A stretch of DNA of 64,000 nt from GCA-002050365 sp038235165 (GTDB lineage: Bacteria > Acidobacteriota > Blastocatellia > Pyrinomonadales > Pyrinomonadaceae): contig JBBSUG010000007.1 of the NCBI GenBank assembly GCA_038235165.1, positions 1 to 64,000 on the forward strand, given 5' to 3'. Position numbers and translations under genes: made by a program. The first letter of the stretch is position 1; the number at the start of each line of letters is the position of its first letter. Below the pieces are notes generated by a model. The model saw only the letters and a program-made list of their open reading frames with translations. It was not told the DNA's origin and ran no database searches. Shown here in pieces: positions 16,822 through 25,015 of the stretch.

Positions 16822-17691
16822 TTAACTTTCGTTTTCAAGCAATTCCTTCGCCTCCGCCAAACTCTTCAGATGTTCTTTATTGACCTGCGGATACTGCAAA
16901 TTGAGCGATTCCATTTTGTTGACGATGACGGTTGAAACGACGACCCGCGTGAACCATTTGTGGTCGGCAGGGACGATAAACCATGGCGCGTCTTTGGTGC
17001 TGGTGTTCTGCATCGCCTCTTGGTAGGCTTTCATATAATCGTCCCAAAAACCACGCTCTTTCGCGTCCGTCGCCGAAAATTTCCAGTTTTTTTCGGGTCG
17101 GTTGATGCGCTCCAAAAATCGTTCCTTCTGCTCTTCTTTGGAAACATTCAAAAAGAATTTCAAAACGTGAATGTTGTTTTCCGCCAGATAAGTTTCAAAA
17201 TTGCGAATTTGTTCAAAGCGTTCCTTCCAGATGTTTTTGTCCGTTTTCATTTTTTCCGGCAATTGCTGCATCTGCAAGATTTCGGGGTGAACGCGGACGA
17301 CGAGAACTTCTTCGTAATATGAACGATTGAAAATGCCGATTTGTCCGCGCTCCGGCAGTTTTCGCATCGAACGCCACAAATAATCGTGGTCTAATTCTTC
17401 GCTTGAAGGCTGTTTGAATGACGTAACTTCACAACCCTGCGGATTGAGTCCCGACATTACGTGCTTGATTGCGCTGTCTTTACCCGCCGCATCCATCGCC
17501 TGAAAAATTATCAAAAGCGCGTGCTGATTCTGCGCGTAAAGAATATTTTGCAGTTCCGTCATTCGTTCGATATTCTTCGCCAAATCCTTGACCGCTATCT
17601 TTTTGTCTTCGTAGTCGCCGGTAAAATCAGTTTGATAATTTTTGAGATGCAGCTTTTTGCCTTCCGGCACGAGAAATTTATCAGTTTTCAT
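16822..17691 (-). CDS. Polyphosphate kinase 2 family phosphotransferase
   Basis: PPK2 enzymes transfer phosphate between polyphosphate and nucleotides. The start at 17691 gives 289 residues and the usual family N-terminus (MKTDKFLVPEGKKLHLKNY); an ATG at 17721 adds ten residues. Walker A is AMDAAGKDSAIKHVMSGLNP, Walker B-type is GQIGIFNRSYYEEVLVVRVH, and the lid contains RFLERINRPEKNWKFS. This is a one-domain PPK2, and its PPK1-independent role is in nucleotide rephosphorylation. Subclass (NDP or NMP substrate) cannot be fixed by eye. It is separated from the hydrolase gene by a low-complexity repeat. Confidence 0.9.
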   Translation of the reverse strand: MKTDKFLVPEGKKLHLKNYQTDFTGDYEDKKIAVKDLAKNIERMTELQNILYAQNQHALLIIFQAMDAAGKDSAIKHVMSGLNPQGCEVTSFKQPSSEELDHDYLWRSMRKLPERGQIGIFNRSYYEEVLVVRVHPEILQMQQLPEKMKTDKNIWKERFEQIRNFETYLAENNIHVLKFFLNVSKEEQKERFLERINRPEKNWKFSATDAKERGFWDDYMKAYQEAMQNTSTKDAPWFIVPADHKWFTRVVVSTVIVNKMESLNLQYPQVNKEHLKSLAEAKELLENES

Positions 17692-17712
17692 AATTCTGTA
17701 AAGTAAAGGTTT

Positions 17713-17745
17713 ATTTGTCAATCGTCAATCGTTAATCGTCAGTCG
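17713..17745. repeat. Degenerate GTCAATCGTCAATCGT tandem repeat
   Basis: The motif (G)TCAATCGTCAATCGTTAATCGTCAGTCGTC lies between the PPK2 and hydrolase genes and touches the hydrolase C-terminus. Similar runs occur at 12957-12980 and 51738-51758. Confidence 0.6.
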
Positions 17746-18926
17746 TCTTTTTCGCGTAGAAATTTGAGCATTGCGGGTTTGACGATTTGCGATCCCCATC
17801 CGTTAAAGTTGTAGTCGAAACCGTGTTGTGCGTAAGGAATAAGAAGAGTTTCGTGCGAAACATCTGCTTGTTTTAATTGATCGGCGAGCCGATCCATATT
17901 TTCGGTTCTGACTAATTGATCTTCGCTGCCGTGAACTAACAAAGTCGGCGGTGTCTGTGCCGAAACGTGAGCGACGGGGGAGGCGAGAATGTAGCGGTCG
18001 CGCATTTCGTCGGATTCGTGCGGGCTGCCGCCGAGAAAATTGCCGAGCGTTTGCGGTCCGTCAATTACATATTCATTTGCCAAATTATCGTAATCCCAAA
18101 GCAAATCGGTCGGCGCGTAGAAGGAAATAACGGCACGGACGTTTTCGCTCGTTTGTGCCGTGCCGCAGTTTGCCGGAAGGCGAGAATCACCGGCAGAATA
18201 CGCCGCCAGCAGTGCGAGATGCGCTCCGGCGGAACGTCCGAGCAGCGCGATTTTTTCCGTCGAAATACTAAATTGCGCCGCGTGTTTTTTGACCCAAACG
18301 ACGGCGCATTTAACATCTCCGGTCGCCGTCGTCCAATTCGGCTGCGGTTCTAATCGGTAATCAATATCGAAAACCGTATAACCTTCGCCCGCCAGCCACC
18401 GATTCCACTGCGGAAAATCGCTCCGTTTGCCGCCGTTCCACGAACCGCCGTGAACGACGATCACGCTCGCGCCGGTGTTCACCGCATTTGCGGGCGGCAC
18501 GTAAACATCGAGCTTTAAATCAGTTTCACCAACGCGTGAAAAAGTATAGGTCGTAAAACTTCTGCTATTTCCCCGACTATTATTGTCACCGCGCAGCCTG
18601 TTAAAATATGCCCTCAACGAAAGCGAAACATTTTGTTCCCGCGCAGTTGAAATTACGCTCAACGGCGGATACAGCGAAATCGCCAATGCGACGCAGCCGA
18701 TAATTACAGAAATAATCCACAAATTGCCGTTCCCATAAAAAACGCGCATCAATATCGCGCCGCCGATACCGAACAACGCCGCCGCACTGATCCACAAACT
18801 CCATTCGCTGACCGCAACTGAAAGCAGCCACACCTCATCGGACGGCGCGGGAACAATAATCCACATTACTGCGAGCAGAGCAAGCACATTCAAAATTAAC
18901 AGCGCAAAATGTAGGCAAGTTTTCAA
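17739..18926 (-). CDS. Membrane-anchored alpha/beta hydrolase (esterase/lipase type)
   Basis: The C-terminal 260 residues are an alpha/beta hydrolase of the hormone-sensitive-lipase/carboxylesterase type: oxyanion motif VVHGGSWNGGKRSDF, nucleophile in LLGRSAGAHLALLA, Asp in HGSEDQLVRTE and His in AQHGFDYNF. Three or four hydrophobic segments precede it, so the enzyme is membrane anchored. The frame is open from an ATG at 19022, but that segment contains the terminator hairpin at 18947-18992. A TTG at 18926 (MKTCLHFALLILNVL if used) gives a clean first membrane helix and is preferred, without a good ribosome site. Substrate unknown. Confidence 0.75.
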   Translation of the reverse strand: MKTCLHFALLILNVLALLAVMWIIVPAPSDEVWLLSVAVSEWSLWISAAALFGIGGAILMRVFYGNGNLWIISVIIGCVALAISLYPPLSVISTAREQNVSLSLRAYFNRLRGDNNSRGNSRSFTTYTFSRVGETDLKLDVYVPPANAVNTGASVIVVHGGSWNGGKRSDFPQWNRWLAGEGYTVFDIDYRLEPQPNWTTATGDVKCAVVWVKKHAAQFSISTEKIALLGRSAGAHLALLAAYSAGDSRLPANCGTAQTSENVRAVISFYAPTDLLWDYDNLANEYVIDGPQTLGNFLGGSPHESDEMRDRYILASPVAHVSAQTPPTLLVHGSEDQLVRTENMDRLADQLKQADVSHETLLIPYAQHGFDYNFNGWGSQIVKPAMLKFLREKDD

Positions 18927-18946
18927 CAAATTTTTAGTGATAAATA

Positions 18947-18992
18947 AAAATTGGACCTCTAATTCTCTCACAAAAATTAGAGGTCCAATTTT
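18947..18992 (-). terminator. Terminator of the nrdJ transcript
   Basis: Perfect 18-bp arms (AAAATTGGACCTCTAATT and its complement) around a 10-nt loop. On the minus strand they end in a T-rich run. It lies after the nrdJ stop and before the likely start of the hydrolase. Confidence 0.75.
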
Positions 18993-19070
18993 ACAACGCT
19001 TCAACAGCTTCAACAAAAACACCGACCATTCTTTAACTTGGAACCTGAAATCTGAAGCCTGAAACCACGT

Positions 19071-21677
19071 TCACTTACATTTTGAATAACCGCAGTCGCG
19101 GCAAAAATCACAGCCCGAAGCGTGTTCGAGCTGACCTTTGCATTCGGGGCAAGTGCCGATTAAGCTGCCCATTTTCGATTCGGCTGCTATCGAAACATCG
19201 CTTTCCCGAGTCGCCGCTTTGCTGATTTCCCGTTCCGACGCGGGCAGATTTTTCAACCGTCGGTCAATCAGCAACAGACATTCGGCAACCGCCTGTTCGG
19301 GCGATGTCAAAAGCCGTTCATTAAACCAGACGGCGTGAGTCGCCGTGACTTTATTCAAACTTCGTGCCACTTCTTTGACATCGAAACCGCCGCGCAGCAT
19401 TTTTGAAGCGAGCAAACCGACACCTTCGGAAATCGGTCCGGTCGCAAAAACTTCCATCACGCATTCGCCGTTATGATTAACGGTAACGTAAAGATTCGCG
19501 CCGTCAAACGGAATCCGCCACGTCGAACCTTGCAATTCGCGCGGACGTTCGACGTGCGCGGTTTCAGTTTGTTGTTTGATTTTTAGCTGAGAATTAACTG
19601 TATTTCCGGTTTCAATCGTTTCAAGTTCACCGCATTCACCGACGGCAATTTCCGAAATCTCTTCAACTTTGGACTCTGGACTTTGGACTTTGGACTTATC
19701 CTCCGCTTTCATCGAAGTCAAAACCTGACCTTCGCGCGAGCCATCGCGGTAATACGAAACGCATTTGCAGCCCAAATCTCTGGCGAGACGATAAAGTTCA
19801 TCAACATTTTCAATCGTGTCGTCCTTCGCGCCGTTGCAAGTCTTCGACACGGAATTGTCAACATTGCGCTGTGCCGCCGCGAGAACCTGAACGTGCTGTT
19901 TCGACGTGATATTCAACGCCGAAATAAAATACGGCGGCAGTTCACTTTCGTGGTCAACGACATACTGCGCGGCGTATTTGATTGATTCTTCATCGGTTTG
20001 GTCAACATCAATGCCCAACGCCTGCGCCGCCAAAGTGTGAACGTAAGTGCGCGTTCCAATCGTGTCCTGCCGAACATAAGCCCACGAAAAATTCGGCTCA
20101 CAGCCGCTCGAAGTTTCGGCAACAAGCGAAATTGTTCCCGTCGGCGCAATCGTCGTCGTTTCGTAATTGCGCGGTGTCAGCGGCGTGTCGGGCAAGATGC
20201 CGATTTCGTTATACAAAAATTTCGCGTAAGCATCCCGATTTCCTTCAAATTCGGGGAACGTGCCTTTTTCCGCGCCCAATTTGAGCGACGCTTTCCACGA
20301 TTCACGGCGCACAAAACCCATCACTTTGTCCATCAAATCAATCGAATCGAGTTCGCCGTAAGTGATTTGCAGTTTCAGACACAAATCGGCAAAACCCATA
20401 ATTCCGAGTCCGACCGGACGAGTCCTTTTGACGACATCATCAATCGAATCGAGCGGAAAATATCCGGCATCAATCACGTTGTCGAGAAACTGAATACTCA
20501 ACTGCGTCGCCCGCGCCAGTCGTTCCCATTCAATAGATTCGTCCGGGTTTCTACCGTCGCCGACCTTTTTGTAAAACTTAGATAAATCAATGCTTCCGAG
20601 GTTACAGCTATTAGAAAAGTGTAAAAATTGTTCGCCGCATGGATTACTCGCGTAAATTTTTCCCATCGAATTTATCATATGATTATGCCGATTTACTTGG
20701 TCAATAAACGCGATTCCGGGTTCGGCATATTTGTGTGCCGAAGCGATAATGCGGTTCCAAATATCGGGAGCGTAAATCATTCCCGTCGTCGGCGGCTGTT
20801 CGATGGTGCAGTCGGTCAAAGCAGCCGTTTCAAAAGCGAGTTTGTCGGCAAATGTGACGATCTCACCGTTCGGTCGGCGATAAACGGCGTAATCGGCTCC
20901 GGTGACGGGATCAAATACGGGCTGTGTCCATTTTTCATCGGCAAACGAAGTTTGAAACCATTCTTTGTTGTCAACGGCTTCCATAAATTTGTCGGTGACG
21001 TTGACGGAAATATTGAAATTGGTTAGCGAGTGCTGATCGTTTTTCGCGTGAATAAATCGCAGTACATCCGGGTGACTGCATCGCATCATACCCATATTGG
21101 CACCGCGCCGCACACCGCCCTGTTTAACAACTTCGGTCATCGTGTTGACGATGTTCATAAACGACACCGGACCGGACGCAACACCGCGCGTCGAATTGAC
21201 CATCGCGCCCATCGGACGGATGAATTCGTACGTCATCCCCGTGCCGCCCCCGGTTTGATGGATGATTGCCGCCGCTTGCGCGTGTTCCATAATTCCTTCA
21301 ATTGAATCAGGAACTTTCAGTACGAAACAGGCGGCGAGTTGTCCTTTCGGTTTGCCGGCATTTACCAAACAAGGTGTGTTCGGCACGAATTCGCGGTTGA
21401 GCATTATTTCCGTCATCGAATTGTAGAAATAATCGCGCATCACCGCGTCTTTTTCGGCGGTGGCAACGTGACCGACGACGCGGCGCACGATGTCGTCCCA
21501 CGTTTCGAGCGGTTCGCCCTTCGCGTCTTTCAGCGAATAGCGTTTGCTAATGACCTTTTCACCGTTCAAACCAACCGCCTTGATTTCCATTCGGCGGGAA
21601 GCTGCCGTCCCGTTTCCGTTAGATTTTCCGTTTTTAGCGACAACATCATTTACCACAGACTCAAAGACTGTACTCAT
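19071..21677 (-). CDS. nrdJ: Adenosylcobalamin-dependent ribonucleotide reductase (class II)
   Basis: The enzyme reduces ribonucleotides to deoxyribonucleotides using B12, without oxygen dependence. The 868-residue length fits NrdJ of the large type. Landmarks: FVPNTPCLVNAGKPKGQLAACFVL with the redox cysteines, the GGGTGMTYEFIRP loop, the SNPCGEQ active-site motif, EPNFSWAYVRQD, and a C-terminal zinc-ribbon-like CPECKGQ, CDFCRDCGYSKC. The ATG at 21677 is preferred over 21686 because GAGGAG lies only 2 nt before the latter. An unusual hydrophilic insert (about residues 660-705) between the barrel and the C-terminal domain is coded partly by a tandem repeat (19666-19697). An NrdR-box-like pair lies upstream. 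No class I or III enzyme is present in the window. Confidence 0.95.
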   Translation of the reverse strand: MSTVFESVVNDVVAKNGKSNGNGTAASRRMEIKAVGLNGEKVISKRYSLKDAKGEPLETWDDIVRRVVGHVATAEKDAVMRDYFYNSMTEIMLNREFVPNTPCLVNAGKPKGQLAACFVLKVPDSIEGIMEHAQAAAIIHQTGGGTGMTYEFIRPMGAMVNSTRGVASGPVSFMNIVNTMTEVVKQGGVRRGANMGMMRCSHPDVLRFIHAKNDQHSLTNFNISVNVTDKFMEAVDNKEWFQTSFADEKWTQPVFDPVTGADYAVYRRPNGEIVTFADKLAFETAALTDCTIEQPPTTGMIYAPDIWNRIIASAHKYAEPGIAFIDQVNRHNHMINSMGKIYASNPCGEQFLHFSNSCNLGSIDLSKFYKKVGDGRNPDESIEWERLARATQLSIQFLDNVIDAGYFPLDSIDDVVKRTRPVGLGIMGFADLCLKLQITYGELDSIDLMDKVMGFVRRESWKASLKLGAEKGTFPEFEGNRDAYAKFLYNEIGILPDTPLTPRNYETTTIAPTGTISLVAETSSGCEPNFSWAYVRQDTIGTRTYVHTLAAQALGIDVDQTDEESIKYAAQYVVDHESELPPYFISALNITSKQHVQVLAAAQRNVDNSVSKTCNGAKDDTIENVDELYRLARDLGCKCVSYYRDGSREGQVLTSMKAEDKSKVQSPESKVEEISEIAVGECGELETIETGNTVNSQLKIKQQTETAHVERPRELQGSTWRIPFDGANLYVTVNHNGECVMEVFATGPISEGVGLLASKMLRGGFDVKEVARSLNKVTATHAVWFNERLLTSPEQAVAECLLLIDRRLKNLPASEREISKAATRESDVSIAAESKMGSLIGTCPECKGQLEHASGCDFCRDCGYSKCK
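19666..19697 (-). repeat. In-frame AAGTCCAAAGTCC tandem repeat inside nrdJ
   Basis: Repeats of (C)CAAAGTC encode KSKVQSPESKVEE in a variable linker of NrdJ. The unit resembles runs seen in intergenic positions and in other genes of the window. Confidence 0.7.
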
Positions 21678-21686
21678 TCGGCTCAT

Positions 21687-22044
21687 CTCTCCTCAGCGTC
21701 TTTTTTGAAGACACATAAACTTTTATTCTTTTGATTCCAACAAATCTATCCGTTTTTTTGCGTTAAAAAATGCGAGTATGGAAGAACTTTTTGTGAACTC
21801 CGGGTTGAGAATTCTCGTTTGTATTTTTTCTCAAGTAAAGTGAAATATAACCGAATTCAAATTGTGTTGTCAACAAAAAAATACACAATATATTGTGGCT
21901 GTCATAAATTTTTAACCAAAATGGTGCGTAAGTTAAAGTAATTCCTTAACTTCTGACGACCAAAAAAATTTATGAAATTATTTTAAGCGGGCAGGCGGCA
22001 GATATATTTGACTTTTACCTTTCAATTTGTCGAAACTGTTAACT
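21687..22044. other. Divergent promoter region of nrdJ and hslO
   Basis: AT-rich region with the NrdR-box-like pair at 21852-21898. No gene is seen in it. Confidence 0.5.
21852..21898. promoter_or_regulatory. Pair of NrdR-box-like sites upstream of nrdJ
   Basis: ACACAATATATTGTGG at 21883-21898 nearly equals the NrdR consensus ACACwATATATwGTGT. A second half-matching site ends AAATTGTGT at 21867, exactly 31 bp away, three helical turns, the usual spacing of paired NrdR boxes. This suggests NrdR repression of nrdJ. Confidence 0.6.
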
Positions 22045-22950
22045 ATGGACAAACTAATAACCGGAACAGCCGCCGCGGGAACGGTGCGATTTATGGCAGC
22101 GATTACGACGGAGATTGCTAACGAAGCGATGCGGCGGCATCAAACTTCGCTGACCGTCGCCGCCGCACTCGGTCGCGTAATGACCGGCGCACTTTTGCTG
22201 GGCGCGAGTCACAAGGAATTTGATCGTTTGACCGTCAAAATTGATGGTGACGGAGCAGTCGGCGGTATTACAGCCGAAGCCGACGCGCACGGAAACGTGC
22301 GCGGTTATGTGAAAAATCCCGATGTTGAGCTGCCGCCGAATGAAAACGGAAAATTTAATGTCGCGGGAATCATCGGCAAAGGAATGTTTTACGTCATCCG
22401 CGAATCCGGTTTCGACATCGGGCTGCACCGCGAACCATACGTCGGTTCCGTTCCGCTCATATCCGGCGAAATTGCTGAAGATTTCGCTTATTACCTGGCA
22501 AAATCAGAACAAATTCCGTCTGCCGTCCTGCTCGGCGTTTTGATGGGAAATGCGGCGGAAATTTCCGACCCGTTCGTCAAAGCGGCGGGCGGCGTGATGC
22601 TGCAAATACTTCCGGGCGCGAACGAACACATCGTGACGATGATTGAAGATACGATCAAACACGCGCCGCATATTACGAGCGTCATCGGCGAAGGCGGAGG
22701 AGCCAAAGACCTGATAACATTGGCTTTGGGCGATATTGACTACCAAATCTTGGAAGAAAAGGAAGTCAAATTCGAGTGCAATTGTTCTTACGACCGCGCC
22801 GTGTCGCTGATTTCATCGCTCGGACGCGATGAAGTCGCCTCAATGCTCGCAGAAGATAAGGGGGCAACAATGACGTGCGGTTTTTGCAGCGAAATTTACA
22901 AGCTCGACGAAGCGAGTCTGCAAAAAATGCTTGTTGCCGAAATCGCCTAG
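22045..22950 (+). CDS. hslO: Hsp33 redox-regulated chaperone
   Basis: Hsp33 is a holdase switched on by oxidative unfolding of its zinc site. The ATG at 22045 gives MDKLITGTAAAGTVRFMAA, the family N-terminus, and 301 residues; a TTG at 22027 would add six. The four zinc cysteines are present: CNC in FECNCSYDRA and CGFC in TCGFCSEIY. Other family blocks are SDPFVKAAGGVMLQILPGA and the GDIDYQILEE linker. It is followed by a small membrane-protein gene and a terminator, and is divergent from nrdJ. No strong ribosome site is visible. Confidence 0.95.
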   Translation: MDKLITGTAAAGTVRFMAAITTEIANEAMRRHQTSLTVAAALGRVMTGALLLGASHKEFDRLTVKIDGDGAVGGITAEADAHGNVRGYVKNPDVELPPNENGKFNVAGIIGKGMFYVIRESGFDIGLHREPYVGSVPLISGEIAEDFAYYLAKSEQIPSAVLLGVLMGNAAEISDPFVKAAGGVMLQILPGANEHIVTMIEDTIKHAPHITSVIGEGGGAKDLITLALGDIDYQILEEKEVKFECNCSYDRAVSLISSLGRDEVASMLAEDKGATMTCGFCSEIYKLDEASLQKMLVAEIA

Positions 22951-22976
22951 AAATGAATTTGCGGGATAAAAAAACA

Positions 22977-23156
22977 ATGAAAGAAAATTATGTGGATTTG
23001 ATTTATATTTTCAGCAGCATTGCGGCGATGATCGTTTTTGCCGCGTCGCTCTTTATTTATATTTTTTATAAGCAGGTAAACATCTATCTCGTCGTTTTTG
23101 GACTGCTGATGCTCGGCGCGGGTTTTGTTGCGAAAAAACGTCTGGATGTTTCGTAA
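22977..23156 (+). CDS. Small membrane protein with two transmembrane helices
   Basis: The 59-residue product reads MKENYVDLIYIFSSIAAMIV at its start, with one helix at about 6-27, a second at about 33-52, and a basic end (AKKRLDVS). The ATG at 22977 is favoured by GGGAT about 10 nt upstream; an ATG at 22953 adds 8 residues. It lies just after hslO and before a strong terminator, so is probably co-transcribed with it. No family recognised. Confidence 0.55.
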   Translation: MKENYVDLIYIFSSIAAMIVFAASLFIYIFYKQVNIYLVVFGLLMLGAGFVAKKRLDVS

Positions 23157-23159
23157 ATT

Positions 23160-23222
23160 TGCAGAAGCCCGCACGGAGTAAGGACGATCTCGTTCGCGCC
23201 ATTACTCCGTGCGGCTTCTGCA
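23160..23222. terminator. Bidirectional terminator
   Basis: TGCAGAAGCC...GCACGGAGTAA pairs with TTACTCCGTGC..GGCTTCTGCA. The long stem lies between the convergent hslO unit and the beta-helix gene. Confidence 0.7.
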
Positions 23223-23234
23223 TTAAAGAACTCA

Positions 23235-24698
23235 TCAAAAAGTAGAAACGAAATTAACCGCCTCACGGTCGCCGGTGAGATTTAGAACCTGTGTCGGCTG
23301 GCTGAATTTGTGACGTTTTCCCGCCGCGCTGAGGATATGAGTTTCACCTGCCGGAACGTCGTCAAAATGATAGTAGCCGAATGCCGTGCTGCGGGCTGAT
23401 CGGGTTGTTCCCTCAGCATCGGTCAGCGTCAGAAAAACACCGCCGATGCCGCGTCCCGATAGGGTGGTAACGCGACCACTAACCGTGACACCCGCCGCCG
23501 TCGGTCCGATTGCCGCAAATTCGTATGAGCCGATGTCAACCGTTGCGCCGGGGTTAAAATCACCGTCAACGTATCGCGGAAAACCGCGCTGATCCGTTGT
23601 CAATCCCGCACCGGTCGCCAGCGAATTAAAACCCTTGTCAATCGCCGGACTGCCGGTGATAAGCGCGTGCGTGGCGGTCGTCCCGCCGTTCGAAAGCGTC
23701 AGCGGACCGAGCTGCGGCGGCGTGTCGAGAATATCCGACGGCTCGTAAATCACTGGCGTAAAGGTATCCGCCGCGTCGCCAGCCGAATCACCAATCAGAT
23801 TATTGCCTTCCGAATTGATTGCCCCGGCACTCGAATTATAGATTTCAGGCTGCGCCGGTGCCGTGTTTCCGGCGATAATCGTGTTGCCGAGACTCAGTAC
23901 GCTGTTGTTGAAAACACCGCCGCCCGCCGACGGACTACCCGTTGCCGAGTTATTCGTAATGGTCGAATTGCGAACGGTCATCGTTCCGTCGTTGCAGAAA
24001 CCGCCGACTCCCAGATCGAACCCGGTGGCGGTATTGCCGGAGATGGTCGAGTTCAGCATCGTCAAGTTGCCGATTCTGAAGAAAAAACCGCCGCACTGCG
24101 CCGCCGTATTAGCGGAAAAAGTCGAATTAATGATGCGGTGGTTAGTGCCGCCGTTGTAAAAGATGCCGCCGCCGGAATCTATGTTAGCGGCACCGTTGTT
24201 TCTAACCGAAACCGTATTCAGGATCAGTGAACCGCCGGCGATGTAAATGGCTCCGCCGAAACGATTAAACGCCCCGACCCCGTTGCCGCCGGTCAGGGTG
24301 ACATTGGAAATTGTTATAAACGCATTGTTTATGTAAAAGATGCGGTTTAGTCCTGCGCCGCCGTCAATCGTCAAATAAGCCGCACCGCTGCCGTTAATTG
24401 CTAAAGCTCCCTGCGGGCTGTCAATTTGAATTTCGGTGTTAGTCAAAGTGACGGTCGTAATGTTCGTGGCAAAATTTATCGTATCGTCGCTGGCAAGCAC
24501 ATTGGCTTCGCCGACCGCCGCCCGGAAGGTGCAGATGCCGTTGCCCGCCGCCGTTTCGCAAATGCCGTTGCCGGGTACCGCGTCCGCCCCATCGCCGCCG
24601 GTGTTGACCGTAAACGTCGCCGCCTGCACCGATGCCAAACCGCCGACCAGAAATGTGATTACCAGCAATGCCGGAAATAGTAAGTTCTTTTTCATCAT
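23235..24698 (-). CDS. Secreted beta-helix protein (choice-of-anchor Q type) with a Cna-B-like end domain
   Basis: The 487-residue product starts at the ATG at 24698, with GGGGAGA upstream. The signal peptide ends at VQA (LLVITFLVGGLASVQAATFTV). Repeats of 20-30 residues with aligned NST(I/F)S and N(T/S)ATG motifs form a right-handed parallel beta helix. The block SPAIDKGFNS, then DQRGFPR and VDIGSYEF, is the choice-of-anchor Q signature. Residues about 405-487 (VTVSGRVTTLSGRGIGGVFL, then FGYYHFDDVPAG) form a carboxypeptidase regulatory-like or Cna-B domain. The N-terminal CSLP-like part (GNGICETAAGNGICTFRAAV) is typical of Acidobacteria and Chloroflexi surface proteins. Function is probably surface adhesion or glycan contact. 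Confidence 0.85.
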   Translation of the reverse strand: MMKKNLLFPALLVITFLVGGLASVQAATFTVNTGGDGADAVPGNGICETAAGNGICTFRAAVGEANVLASDDTINFATNITTVTLTNTEIQIDSPQGALAINGSGAAYLTIDGGAGLNRIFYINNAFITISNVTLTGGNGVGAFNRFGGAIYIAGGSLILNTVSVRNNGAANIDSGGGIFYNGGTNHRIINSTFSANTAAQCGGFFFRIGNLTMLNSTISGNTATGFDLGVGGFCNDGTMTVRNSTITNNSATGSPSAGGGVFNNSVLSLGNTIIAGNTAPAQPEIYNSSAGAINSEGNNLIGDSAGDAADTFTPVIYEPSDILDTPPQLGPLTLSNGGTTATHALITGSPAIDKGFNSLATGAGLTTDQRGFPRYVDGDFNPGATVDIGSYEFAAIGPTAAGVTVSGRVTTLSGRGIGGVFLTLTDAEGTTRSARSTAFGYYHFDDVPAGETHILSAAGKRHKFSQPTQVLNLTGDREAVNFVSTF

Positions 24699-25015
24699 TT
24701 AATAAATATCTCCCCGCTCGATTTCTGCGGACGACGGGTAACAAATCGAATCAGTCTGAGCTGAAACTGTCGCCGTGCGCCGCCTTTTGTTAAAGTTTTA
24801 TATAGTTTTAATTTGAATAGACTTCTAAAAAAATTCGATTTTATCTGCTGTGCCATAAATATAGCACAATTCTGATGTATTTTTGACATCCAAAAGTTGA
24901 CCGAAAAATTTAGCCTTTGATTTTTACGGAGCCGAAACAAAAAAATTCCGATTTGTCACTATGTGCAACAAAATTATATCGTTGCGCGTGACTGCAGCTT
25001 GTCGTCAATCGAATT
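24699..25015. other. Divergent intergenic region
   Basis: AT-rich 317 nt between the beta-helix gene and the TPR-thioredoxin gene. Promoters are expected, but no gene or palindrome was seen. Confidence 0.5.

Noticed and set aside
22027..22044. TTG start of hslO at 22027
   Set aside because: The ATG at 22045 gives the family N-terminus; neither has a clear ribosome site.
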